Shown: positions 25,201-34,743 of the stretch, piece after piece
Layout of the letters: the number at the start of each line of letters is the position of its first letter
How positions within the stretch are numbered: the first letter of the stretch is position 1
Assembly (NCBI GenBank): GCA_036320915.1
Contig: JAXBDG010000008.1
Coordinates: 744,001-808,000 of the forward strand
Direction: 5' to 3'
DNA: 64,000 nucleotides
DNA from: Linnemannia elongata
Taxonomy: Eukaryota > Mortierellomycota > Mortierellomycetes > Mortierellales > Mortierellaceae
Program-made: the position numbers and the translations under genes
Notes under the pieces: generated by a model
The model's database searches: none
Told to the model about the DNA's origin: nothing
The model's input: the letters and a program-made list of their open reading frames with translations, nothing else

Positions 25201-27177
25201 AAGAACACGGCAGAGCCGGCATATGTGTTCAGGAATCATGTGAAGTACGATATCTCGACTGCTCCAGATCCGAGGATCTTGGGGACGGATGCGAAGCAGG
25301 AACCGGGGGCTTCTTCACCGGATGCGCAATATGAGCATAAGGATGAGGGAGAAGATGGAGGGGAGGGAGGAGAGGGACGAGCGTATGTGGAGTCGGTGGC
25401 GAAGCAAGGGTCAGGGATGGTGAATATTTATCGTGCGCTGACGAGTTTGGCGTACAAGGTGAAGCCCGCGTTGGTGCATGTTGAGATGGCGAGTGATGTC
25501 CCACCTATTAGTTTGACGAATGTCTTTCCTGCGATGCTGGAGTTGAATGATACAACGACTGCAGAGTTGGAGTCTTCTGGGAAGGGGGGAGGAGGAGGAG
25601 GGCAGACACGATACATCACCATCTCCAACTATGGGCCGAACCCCGTCCGGTATGAGTTATCACACATCTCAGCAGAGGGGCTCCACGAGCTGTCGATTGA
25701 GAACAAGGAGACCAAGCTTCGGAACTTGGATATCTTTAATGTGACCAACCCGACCGACAAGGGTGTGGATGATGTGATGTTCGCTGAGGCCAAGGCAACA
25801 GTTGAGTTTGCGGGTTTTGAGGACGGTGTTGTGGTTCCTGGAGGTGGTGGGCAACGGCGGGTTGCGGTGACGATCTTCCCGCCAACGGAGGTTCCTGAAG
25901 ACCAGCATTGGATTTATTCTGGGTATATTGTCGTCCGTGCCGTCTCGAGTTCCTTGTCGATTTCGACATCGCTGGGGAGAGAGATGCCAGCGGATTTGAT
26001 CTCAGAAAAGACAGGAGAGGACGGAGAGACAGAGGAGGCAAATAGTAATTCAGCTGGCGACTACGTCTCTTCCTCAACATCGTCCCCATCATCACCACCA
26101 CCACCCAACGCGATCCATGTATCGTACGCCGGAGTTGTCGGAAAGATGAAGACCTTGCCCATCTTCCTCCGCCCGACCGAGAAGGAGCTGTTAGCCAACA
26201 ACCAGACAGCACTGTGTCAACTGCTAAGCAACCGGACCAACACGAACGACCTTATTTACAACTTTAACGAGACCAACGTTCCAATCCTCACATTCTGTCT
26301 CCAGAACCCAACCCAGTACCTCGTCATGGATCTCATCAGCGCTCATCCAGAAGGATCTGAGCAAGCAGAAAGAGACAACAACAATAACGACCCAAATGGG
26401 ACGGTGGATCCGGAGGATTACAAGGTCCTTGGCAGAGTGGCGTCTAATGAGCGTTTGGGCAGGAGCCTTCCGGCGTCGATTGTCACGGTGGTGCAGTGGG
26501 ATGGGACACTGGATCTGGGGGGTGAGGGTGGCAAGAATAAGAGTCGGGATTTTGTGCCTTTGGGACAGTCGGCGCCGTTGATACACCCTCCTGGGCTGGA
26601 TTTGGTGTATGGGATGAGGGCTCATCCTGAAGGTGAGGAGGGTGAGAGTTCAACTTTGCAGTTGCAATCGGCTAGGGACCAGACATCGACGTCAGATGAT
26701 GTGGGCGGGCGTGGCGCTAGGCTATTGGAGCGTCGAAGCGCTCTTATTCCTGTAGTCAAGCGGGGGGCACATATCGATGAGGACGTCGAAGGCACCAGGA
26801 CCACTAATGACGACGACGGCTTTAACAATGGCAATGGCAAGAGAGGGAAGAAGAGCCGAAAACAAGCTAAAGACGTCGATGATGCCCACGAGGATAGTGA
26901 TGACGAGACAGCGCAGGCCAGGAACGACCACCTTCTACAGAACAACAAGAAGAAGGCAAAGTTGGCGGCTCCCGGTGCGGACCCAAAACAGATCCAGTTG
27001 GTGGTTCCGAATGGTCGTTATCGGTTACGGATCCGGGCATTGAGGATGTTGGGGGATCCTGAGAAAGCGGAGGGGTATGACTATTGGATTACTCGGACGT
27101 TTACGATTCAGCGGATTGAGCCAGCGACGACGATACCCACTTCTCTACCGCCGCCAGCTTCTGTCCAGACATCTTAG
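22230..27177 (+). CDS. Secreted subtilisin-like serine protease (S8A, Vpr/C5a-peptidase type) with PA domain
   Basis: Eleven exons are read (22230-22387, 22489-22705, 22892-22950, 23095-23171, 23299-23318, 23430-23622, 23722-24063, 24170-24327, 24456-24755, 24855-24892, 24996-27177), all joining in phase to 1247 residues. A hydrophobic N-terminus (YVVLSAIWTMMMVLQSLTVA) is the signal peptide. The pro-peptide has YLFEFMSEPG and EFGFLLNGISAQV. The catalytic triad is complete: Asp in IIDTGIDYT, His in CAGHGSHVAGI, and Ser in SGTSMASPHLAGA. A PA domain interrupts the protease (ACEPIQEDITGKVVLALRGG, ALAKGAAGILFVNN). The Fn3-like C-terminal region carries long acidic and basic low-complexity insertions that are odd for an extracellular enzyme. 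The first exon border is the least certain. Likely role: extracellular protein digestion or wall remodelling. Confidence 0.88.
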
Positions 27178-27215
27178 CTTTTCGATCATTTTTTAAAAAA
27201 AAAAAAAAAAAAAAA

Positions 27216-27228
27216 ACGCGTGACGTCA
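27216..27228. promoter_or_regulatory. Overlapping MCB (ACGCGT) and CRE (TGACGTCA) motifs
   Basis: ACGCGT occupies 27216-27221 and the palindrome TGACGTCA occupies 27221-27228. They lie about 90 bases before the ATG at 27318 and just after a run of about 22 A. ACGCGT is the core of MBF sites that drive G1/S genes in ascomycetes; TGACGTCA binds CREB/ATF-type bZIPs. Use of these factors in this fungus is inferred. Confidence 0.5.
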
Positions 27229-27317
27229 CTTTGACATTTTTGCAACACCCTTCGTTTGACTCTTTTCTTCATCACACTTCTCCCTTCCAACAACAACCAC
27301 ACCAGAACCACAAACCC

Positions 27318-29354
27318 ATGCCAGGAACCAGAAACCGACGCAAGGGTCCGGCAGCCACCATTACCGAGACTGCTGGCACTGTCTCTTCCACACACACTCT
27401 GCGGTCGACTCGCTTCACCGCCGCTACCGCCACTGCCGATGCTGGCGACAGCAAAGTCGACACCGACAAGGACAACGATCTCCCTACTCCTCTCACTACC
27501 AACATTACCACCGAGGACATCACAAACACCAGCAACTTGGCCTCGTCCTCATCCCACCCTCAACTTTCATCCTCGCCGTCAAAAGCCCCAGCAGGATCAT
27601 CCGCAGCCACTCGGAGACGCGGAGCGCGTTCTGGAATAAAAAACAACAGAAGTGGGAGGTTGGACAAGGACGGTGGTGCAGCCGGAGGAGCAGGGCCAGA
27701 TTCAGATGCAGAGGTTGAGATGCCTCGTCGAGAAACCTTCGGGACCAACAAAAGCGACAACTTTGTCAACCAGTCCCGGTTCACAGCATCACTTGTCAAG
27801 GACGTCGAAGGAGCTATGGACGTCCTGGACCTGCAGGACCCTTTGAACAGCTCCAGCCCACAGAAGGCAACATCCGTCACTACTGGAAACGCCGAGCTTC
27901 AGGCCCTACAGGATTATTTTGGCGAAACGTCACCATTGCCCGTCCGTGTTATCCGGGATGCGTCAGCTCAGGACAGGGAGAAGGCGCAACAGAAGCGGCA
28001 GGATGATGTTGGCGAAATGATTTCCAGGCTCTCGCTTTCGCCACCCCCACCCCCGGACATGTTTGAGCTCTTAGACTACGACGAGGATTACATTGAAGGA
28101 GGAAGCAGTTCAGGAACAGGGTTCGCGCCTTGGCTGATGCACTTTGATTCAGAGGAGACTGCTCCAGCTCCTAGGCTTCGTACTGTCCTGGATCTCAGAG
28201 TTTCGGATCTCGAGACAAGCCACCATCAGTCGTCTGTCGGTGCAACCTCTCCAGCGAAGGATTTCGGCGGACAGGACATGGAGGTGGAGGAAGATAAGGA
28301 AGGCGACGACCCCTTTGGGTTCTTCAAGGTCGAACGAAAACTCAGTAGGAGATGGAGTTCTCGTCCCAGCCACAGGCTTTCGGCCATCAATGAGCGGGTC
28401 TACCGACCTGATGCTGTCATGAACAACAGGAGGCCACTACGTAGCCCGCTGCATAACTTGCGTGCTGAGATCAACGACGACGCCACCGTCAGCGGTGAAA
28501 AGGAGAGTCTGGAGAAGGTTGTTATGGAGCGCGTTGCTGCACGGAGGAGAGGTGGAGCCGGTCAGAGCAGTAGTGACAAGGGGAAGACGGCAATGCGTAG
28601 TCTCGGTTTGGTTGCGGAACCCACTGCAGCTGAGGCAGCTGAGGCAGCAGACATCGAGAAGGCGGTCCGCCTTAGCCTGAACGACCTCGCAGGATTCGAG
28701 AAGACTGGCGAGTCATCGTCGTCGGCGTCGGCGTCGGTGACAGCGAGACCAGAACCCGCTGATGTTACCGTTGCTGCTGGAGGATCCCTGTACTCAGTCG
28801 AGGACGTTGCTTCGCCAAAGGACAAGGAGGTTGTGAGATCCAATCGTCGTATCTCCCGAATGTATGGACGATCTCAGCCAGTAGCACAACCAGTTGCGGA
28901 GGAAATCCCGTCGGCGACTACAGAGACCACAGCAGTAACGACAATCGGCGCTCGGAACGATACCCTGGAACTGGACGATCTCTTTTCCTCACCCCCATCC
29001 ACGCCACCAAGGAAGCCTGCCGCAAACCGATCGTTGTCAGATAACTTCCGTAACTCGGTCGATTCGGATGACTTTTCGCCCATTGTCCTCGAGGCTACGC
29101 CGACCAAGAAGCCCGAAGCCGGAATGCCATCGACATTTGATTCTGCAGGGGCTGGTCAAAGGACGAGGAACAAGCCCAAGAAGTTTATGGCCTCCGAGCA
29201 ATTGGCAGCTATGCTTCCTCGACCCAGGAAGTTGCTAGTACGGACTGCTGCAACCTCTCGGAGTTCAAGGCGGTCCAAGGGAGGCGACAATGTGTTTGAG
29301 GTTGAGAGCGACGTTTCTGCGGACGAGTCAGGTCTTGATGAGGTAGTCGAGGAA

Positions 29355-29406
<52 letters not shown>

Positions 29407-29846
29407 AGGTTCTTGTGAGGCGCCGCCCTACCCGGTCTACTGTGGCCTCAGCCAACACAGCTAGCGCGGCAAAGTCAGCCACGACAACAACAGCTACCGC
29501 AACAGTAACAGGAAAGAAGGCTGCGCACACCCCAACTAAAACGCCAAAAGTAGGACCATCAAACGCGGCAAAAGCAACAGCAAACACCTCTAGTCAGAAA
29601 CGACATGCACCAGCATCGACGATAACAGCCGCACCAGCATCGAAACGCCCACGACCTCAGAAATCAGTACCTGCTGCTTCTACTGCAGCTTCTTCAGGAT
29701 CCAAGTCCAGGAAGGCGGTGGTGGTGGAGAAGAAAGGAGAAGAGGACTGGAGTCAATGGACGGAGGAGCAGCGGGCGGCTCTTGAGGAGCGGATTCGATA
29801 CTTTTCGCAGATCGATGACTTTGAGCTCGAGGTCGAGTCCTGCTGA
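27318..29846 (+). CDS. Large disordered nuclear-type protein with sororin-like features
   Basis: A single exon of 842 residues is not confidently assigned to a family. The start at 27318 (MPGTRNRRKG) was chosen because the in-frame codons upstream are leader-like. The protein is basic and Ser/Thr/Ala-rich, with several Arg/Lys patches. It has a motif DDPFGFFKVERKLSRR with FGF at residues 333-335, a run of about 25 Glu near residues 675-700, and a C-terminus in which EDWSQWTEEQRAALEERIRYF leads to SQIDDFELEVESC. An FGF motif and a conserved C-terminal amphipathic segment ending in FxLxVE-like residues are features of sororin/Dalmatian cohesin-protection proteins. The match is by eye and weak. 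The MCB box upstream fits an S-phase gene. It ends convergent with OMA1. Confidence 0.6.
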
Positions 29847-30021
29847 GATTCTTTTTTCCGTTTGGTCCCTATGCTTTTTTTAAACTCTTTTCTGTTTCTT
29901 GTTCCCACCAATATCATAATAACATAATCATTTTTCAGAAATAAAAACAATAAGCGTAATATCTAATTTTTTATTGCTCGCTCGGGTTGTGTCTTCAAGA
30001 AAAAAGCAAGCGTGTTATTGT

Positions 30022-31809
30022 TTACCAATAGGCAAGCTTGGCCCTGTTAAACATATCAGCATAGGCATTGGTGGTCGCACAATCGGATTTGTTCCAAGTG
30101 TCCATGGCCTCTGGCATCCATTTCTCCAAATTCGAGACACGGTCCTTGCTAGCAGGATGGGTATTCAAGAACGCAAGTGAGGGACCCCTCTCGGAATTGG
30201 ACATGCGTGTCCACATTCGCGTGCTCTCTCGAGGGTCAAAGCATGCCTGTGCCATGAGCTGCAGCCCGATCTTGTCTGCCTCTGTCTCACACTTCCTGCT
30301 GAACGGGAGCTATATAACCAAGCGCAAAAGCGCAAATGGTTCAATGAAAGAGAGAGAATATGGTTAATTATCTCATGCGCCTGCAATTTTTTTGAGATCA
30401 TAGAATAAGGTAACAAGAAAGGCCAAAGGGTGCATACCATCATGCCAAGATCCATGACAATGCGTTGGACAGAATAAGAGGGGTCAAAGATGACTGAGAA
30501 CATGAGACCCAGGAAGAGGGCGACTTTTGTGAAGGAGAGTTTTTCGGCAGAGTGACGGGCTAACTGATGGGCAATCTCGTGGCCCAACACCGTCGCCAGT
30601 CCGTTCTCGTTCTCTGCAATCGGGAGAATCCTTTGACAACGGAAAAAAAAATGCAGAGAAAGTAGTAGCAAAAGGGTCTGGTTGTTAGCGCTCAAGAAAA
30701 AAGGGTATATTTAGCGAGGTTCCTTGTAAGTGATCCAGATGATCCTTTCTGCAAGCGCTGCCTGACTCACCCTGTGAAAACAAAGACTTTTCCTCCTGGC
30801 AATACAAACGCGTTCTTCTCATTGCTGTTAATCACATGGAACTCCCAATCCAGATCTAAGTGCACAATAACAACGGCGTAGACAAAAAGTCAGCTTGGTG
30901 CTCGCTCATATTTCCCTACTCACATATCATCCGTCAAGCACAAACTACAAATTCATATCGATGAAAGGACATACTTTCCATGCCTGCAGCCTTGATGATC
31001 CTTGCAGCGACGCGTTTCACGTAAAGCGTGTACGCGTGGTTGTCAGGCAACATTTGGTTTTGATACTACAAAAGCAGCACAATGGAACAAGGGAACTTTG
31101 TTAGCTAGACAAAAAGCAGGAAATTTCAAAATGGTCATCGGTATGAGCCGTCCATGTGCGAGAGGATAGATACCTGGCGCATAACTTGCTTATAGGCCTC
31201 CTTGGCCATAGACTCCTCCTGCTTTACCGACACATCCATAAACCGAGTACGCCCCGTCATCGGTACCCTACAATTCCCAGTATTAACAACAAGAGCCTTG
31301 TCAGCGAAGCAAGGAATGCGTCATAAAAATCCTCACAAAATAAATCTGAAAAACACATAACATGCTTACGTCTCAAGATGCGTTACGTAATACCCTCCAG
31401 CTCCGACGGTGACAACACCCCCCACGATCTGGTAACGCCGATCAAAAAAAATGGGCACCCTTCCTCCTCCACGGCCTCTGCCGTCACTACCAGAGTTCTG
31501 TCCGAACCGCTTGTACTGTGGTGAGGTCCGCGTCAAGATCTTGCTGAGGGGGTTATTGGTATCTGAAGATGGCCTTTGAGGTTGAGGGATAAGGTCGCCC
31601 CAGCCAGAGGACGGCCTGTTGCGTCCGGGAAGTGTTGAATGGAACCCACGCGAACAAGCAGCGGCAGCAGCTGATGCCGTCTTTGTCGTTGTTGATGCTG
31701 TATGCGTCGATTGTACAGTAGTGGTTCCCATGACGGGGAACCTCATTGCTCCGCTGCGCATGGCTTTTGCGAGGATGAATCCTGCTCTTGTAAATGTGTT
31801 GGTTGTCAT
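30022..31809 (-). CDS. OMA1: Mitochondrial inner-membrane metalloprotease OMA1 (peptidase M48)
   Basis: OMA1 cleaves OPA1/Mgm1-type and other inner-membrane proteins under stress. The start at 31807-31809 (MTTNTFTRAGFILAKAMRSG) gives a basic amphipathic mitochondrial presequence; an upstream in-frame ATG at 31890 is possible. Exons encode a Gly/Arg-rich linker, a membrane segment (YQIVGGVVTVGAGGYYVTHL), VPMTGRTRFMDVS, NQMLPDNHAYTLYVKRVA, DLDWEFHVINSNEKNAFVLP with GGKVFVFTG, then the zinc motif HEIAH in VLGHEIAHQLARHSAEKL, and the third ligand in RKCETEADKIGLQLM. The ending NTHPASKDRVSNLEKWMPEA is typical. At least six exons are needed; the small internal ones were placed by family order. Confidence 0.92.
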
Positions 31810-31915
31810 GGCGAGAAAGAAGAGTTGAAGTTGCGAAGGAGAGGAAGACAAGTGATAGTAATTTATGGGTGCTTGGACAAAAAAGGGCAAATGTGTTAAG
31901 GTGACGGCACTTTTT

Positions 31916-32247
31916 TTTTTTTTATTTTATTTTTCGCGACAACTTGCATTGGAATGATAGGGGAAGAAGGGAACAAGCGAAGAAGGGAAGAAGGAAAGAA
32001 GGAAAAAAGGGAAGAAGGGAAGAGGGGAAGAAGGGGAAGGAGGGGAAGAAGGGGAATGAGCAACTACTACTACAAGGAAAATAACAAAAAAGCAAGGGAA
32101 AAGAACGGAAAGGAATGGAAAGGAAAGGAAGATAACGAAGAAAGAAATCAGACGTAGGGTGGCAAAAAAAAAAGTGATACAATGAATGGGGTGGAGAAAG
32201 TGGGGTGTGTGCAAGTAGTGGCAAATGCGTGCGCAGATCATGAGGGT
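31916..32247. other. Spacer with T run and purine tract
   Basis: The 5' region of OMA1 meets the 3' end of the next minus-strand gene here. It holds a T run (about 31912-31924) and a GGAAGAA-type purine tract (about 31960-32060). ORFs on either strand are low-complexity and are rejected. Confidence 0.5.
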
Positions 32248-34743
32248 TTACCGCTCCAGACGAATCAATCGAAACTTTCGCTGCAGACTGCGTAAGTATC
32301 GCTTCGCATCTGACTGCATGTCCTGAGCCTCCTGAACAATCTTGCCTCCCGTGGGTGTTGCCTTGAAATCGTCCACCAGACGCTGCAGATCGCGATTGAC
32401 TTGGCGTGCCAATTCCGAGTGAAGAAGCGCGTCCAATTGTTCCTCCGCCTTCAGAACCGCTCTCTCTGTCGCCCGCTTAATTTCGTCCGCATGCATCGTC
32501 TTTGCCAGACCCTTGACGGCTTCCGTGTCGAGAAGAGCCTCGAGACTGGCCTCTGCCATGGATAGTACATCGTCAGCCATGTGCAAGATCTTGTCGGCGG
32601 CAAGACTGTCAAATTGTTCCTCAACGGTCTTCTTGAATGCTCGTACCTGCTCCTCCATCGGAATCTTGGCCTGTCTCCGAGCCTTCTCCTCTTTGCATCG
32701 GAGCAGTGGAATTCGCTCGCCCAGTTCATGCATCTTGGAAGCCATCCTCGCTTGAAGCTCCTTGGCATTGGATCGAGCCCGGCTGAGAGACGAATCGGAA
32801 CGGCTGTTAGTCTTGAAGTTGACCCTGGGTAGGTGGCCCTTCAGCTCAATCAACATGCTGATCATCCTGTCAGCCGACTGCCTGTAATAGACTGCAACCG
32901 CATGTGCTACGGCCTTGGCCTGAGCGATGACTGGCCGGAAGGGATTCCAGTAAACGGCGATCTGAGATTTGTTGGAGAATCGACTCGAGACAGTACCTGA
33001 CATCTGCTGCCAGCGCTCTCTCCAGTAGGCAAGGTAATCGTCCTCGCTATCCTCCTCTTGCCTGGAAGAGTCTTTGTCACTGTGGGAACCAATGAAGGTC
33101 GCCGGTGAGAGACATGCAAGAGGTTTCCGGTCGCTACTGCCTCGTGTTGTAAAGATTTCGGGTGGCGACAGTGGGACTCGGGTGCCGTTCGCAAACCAAA
33201 TGTGAACATAGTACCCAGTGTCGTGACAAAGCCAAGGCGAAGAATTCTTTTTGTGGCGTTTCTGAAGTGAGGCAACATAGACTTGACACGAACCTCCGTC
33301 TGGGCAGACAACAAAGGGATCTGCAAAGAGGTGCAGAGGTTGAGCGGGTGCATCCTGAAGGTTCCAAAGGTTGTTGTCGCTCAGAACACGGACGTGGAAT
33401 CCAGGCGATCGGCGGACATGCGTTTCCTGCCGAAGCCTTGAAGAGTAAACATCGAGGTTCACCACCGCCAACCGATGACCGTCCGCATATGTAACTCCAG
33501 TCGCAGAGAGGGCTACGTGAGCTGGCTGTAGCGAACGGTAGTAAACCTCAATGGCCAGAAATCCTCCCATAAGGACGAGTGAGACAAGACCGGCCAGTCG
33601 GGTAAAAGTCGCCAAGGTCCTGATAACGTTGGGCTCTGGGGAAGGTACATTCGAAACCGTCGCTGAGATTGGTGATGGTGCTTCCATTGATGGCTGAGGG
33701 AGATTGACAGCTTGACTCTTGATGGGTGAATGATACTGGGGAGCACCTCTAATGTGGCCCGAAACTCCGTTATCACCGCTAGAAGAAGCTTGGTCTGTGA
33801 CAGGGACAATCAGCTTGTAGTCGTGGTCGACAGTAGGGACGTCTGGGGGTGAGCTGAGGGTGGTCAACACTGTGCTTGATGTAGAGTGGACGGTTCTTGA
33901 CGTGCGGAGAGGAGGAGAGGTGTAGGTATCGAGCTCATTCTCGCTCTCGCTGCTGTCACTGCTGTCGGTGCTGTTAGTGCTGTCGTGTGAGCTATTGTTG
34001 TTGTAGGTGTAGATCTTGGTGCTATCGTCCCCTTGGCCTCCATCGCCAATACTGCGCTGCCCATGAAGCCTATGGTTGTTATTGGAGTCGCCGGGCTCAG
34101 AAGATGAGAGCTGTTGGTGGTAGTGGTGCTGTTGACCGGTGATGGTCTCCAGGCTCGAATCTAAAGTCGCTGGAATGTCATGTGCCGAAGGGTCGTGCGA
34201 ATCAGGTTGCTCCATTTCATTTGCGTTCGCAGTCCCAATTACTGCACTCGCAGCACTCGCAGGAGTCAGTGTTGCAGTCGACGATGCCGCGGCTAGTTCC
34301 CGAACGCTACTGCTGCTGTCCACCGCTGGCAAAGACGCCCGCCTGTCCCTGTCCTTATCGCACTCCTGTGACAGAGTCATTGACGGGTAGACAAAGTTCA
34401 TGTCGTTGGCGAGAGGGTCATGGTCCGAGTGAAGCGACAGAGCGCTGCGGGGGCGGGTCAGAGCATCCAGATCCGAGTGGCCGACGAATTGGAAGCCGTC
34501 TCGCTCGCCGAGGAGTCCGTTACCTTCGTCGTCACCGCCATCATCATCATCAGTGTCATCACCGCTGTCGTGGAGTTGTGAGGATTGGACGTCTTCGTTG
34601 TCAGAAGGGTGTGAGACGAGCTCCGAGTCTGAGGAAGGGTGCAGCTCGTCCGTTTCAGACTCTCCGTAGGGGTCCTCCGAGTCGTCCGAAATGTAGCTCG
34701 GGGAGGATGGAAAGCTGTGGGAGTAGTGGCCGGGGTTATTCAT
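32248..34743 (-). CDS. Orphan single-pass membrane protein with lumenal/extracellular helical C-terminus
   Basis: A single exon of 831 residues; no family was recognised. The start MNNPGHYSHSF (34743) was preferred over an ATG at 34962 because the extra residues look like leader. Residues 1-410 are acidic, Ser-rich and disordered. One hydrophobic helix follows (LAGLVSLVLMGGFLAIEVYY). A compact, probably folded domain comes next, with four cysteines (CPDGGSC, WLCHD, LACLSP), potential N-glycosylation sites, and beta-like segments such as HRLAVVNLDVYSS and GYYVHIWFANGTRV. The last 270 residues are highly charged and helical (EEQVRAFKKTVEEQFDSL, AEEQLDALLHSELARQV). A type II topology with the C-terminus in a lumen or outside is inferred from the glycosylation sites and cysteines. 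Confidence 0.75.
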   Translation of the reverse strand: MNNPGHYSHSFPSSPSYISDDSEDPYGESETDELHPSSDSELVSHPSDNEDVQSSQLHDSGDDTDDDDGGDDEGNGLLGERDGFQFVGHSDLDALTRPRSALSLHSDHDPLANDMNFVYPSMTLSQECDKDRDRRASLPAVDSSSSVRELAAASSTATLTPASAASAVIGTANANEMEQPDSHDPSAHDIPATLDSSLETITGQQHHYHQQLSSSEPGDSNNNHRLHGQRSIGDGGQGDDSTKIYTYNNNSSHDSTNSTDSSDSSESENELDTYTSPPLRTSRTVHSTSSTVLTTLSSPPDVPTVDHDYKLIVPVTDQASSSGDNGVSGHIRGAPQYHSPIKSQAVNLPQPSMEAPSPISATVSNVPSPEPNVIRTLATFTRLAGLVSLVLMGGFLAIEVYYRSLQPAHVALSATGVTYADGHRLAVVNLDVYSSRLRQETHVRRSPGFHVRVLSDNNLWNLQDAPAQPLHLFADPFVVCPDGGSCQVYVASLQKRHKKNSSPWLCHDTGYYVHIWFANGTRVPLSPPEIFTTRGSSDRKPLACLSPATFIGSHSDKDSSRQEEDSEDDYLAYWRERWQQMSGTVSSRFSNKSQIAVYWNPFRPVIAQAKAVAHAVAVYYRQSADRMISMLIELKGHLPRVNFKTNSRSDSSLSRARSNAKELQARMASKMHELGERIPLLRCKEEKARRQAKIPMEEQVRAFKKTVEEQFDSLAADKILHMADDVLSMAEASLEALLDTEAVKGLAKTMHADEIKRATERAVLKAEEQLDALLHSELARQVNRDLQRLVDDFKATPTGGKIVQEAQDMQSDAKRYLRSLQRKFRLIRLER

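Noticed and set aside
29156..29587. Minus-strand ORF with a Ser run
   Set aside because: It is the antisense shadow of the Glu run in the 842-residue protein.
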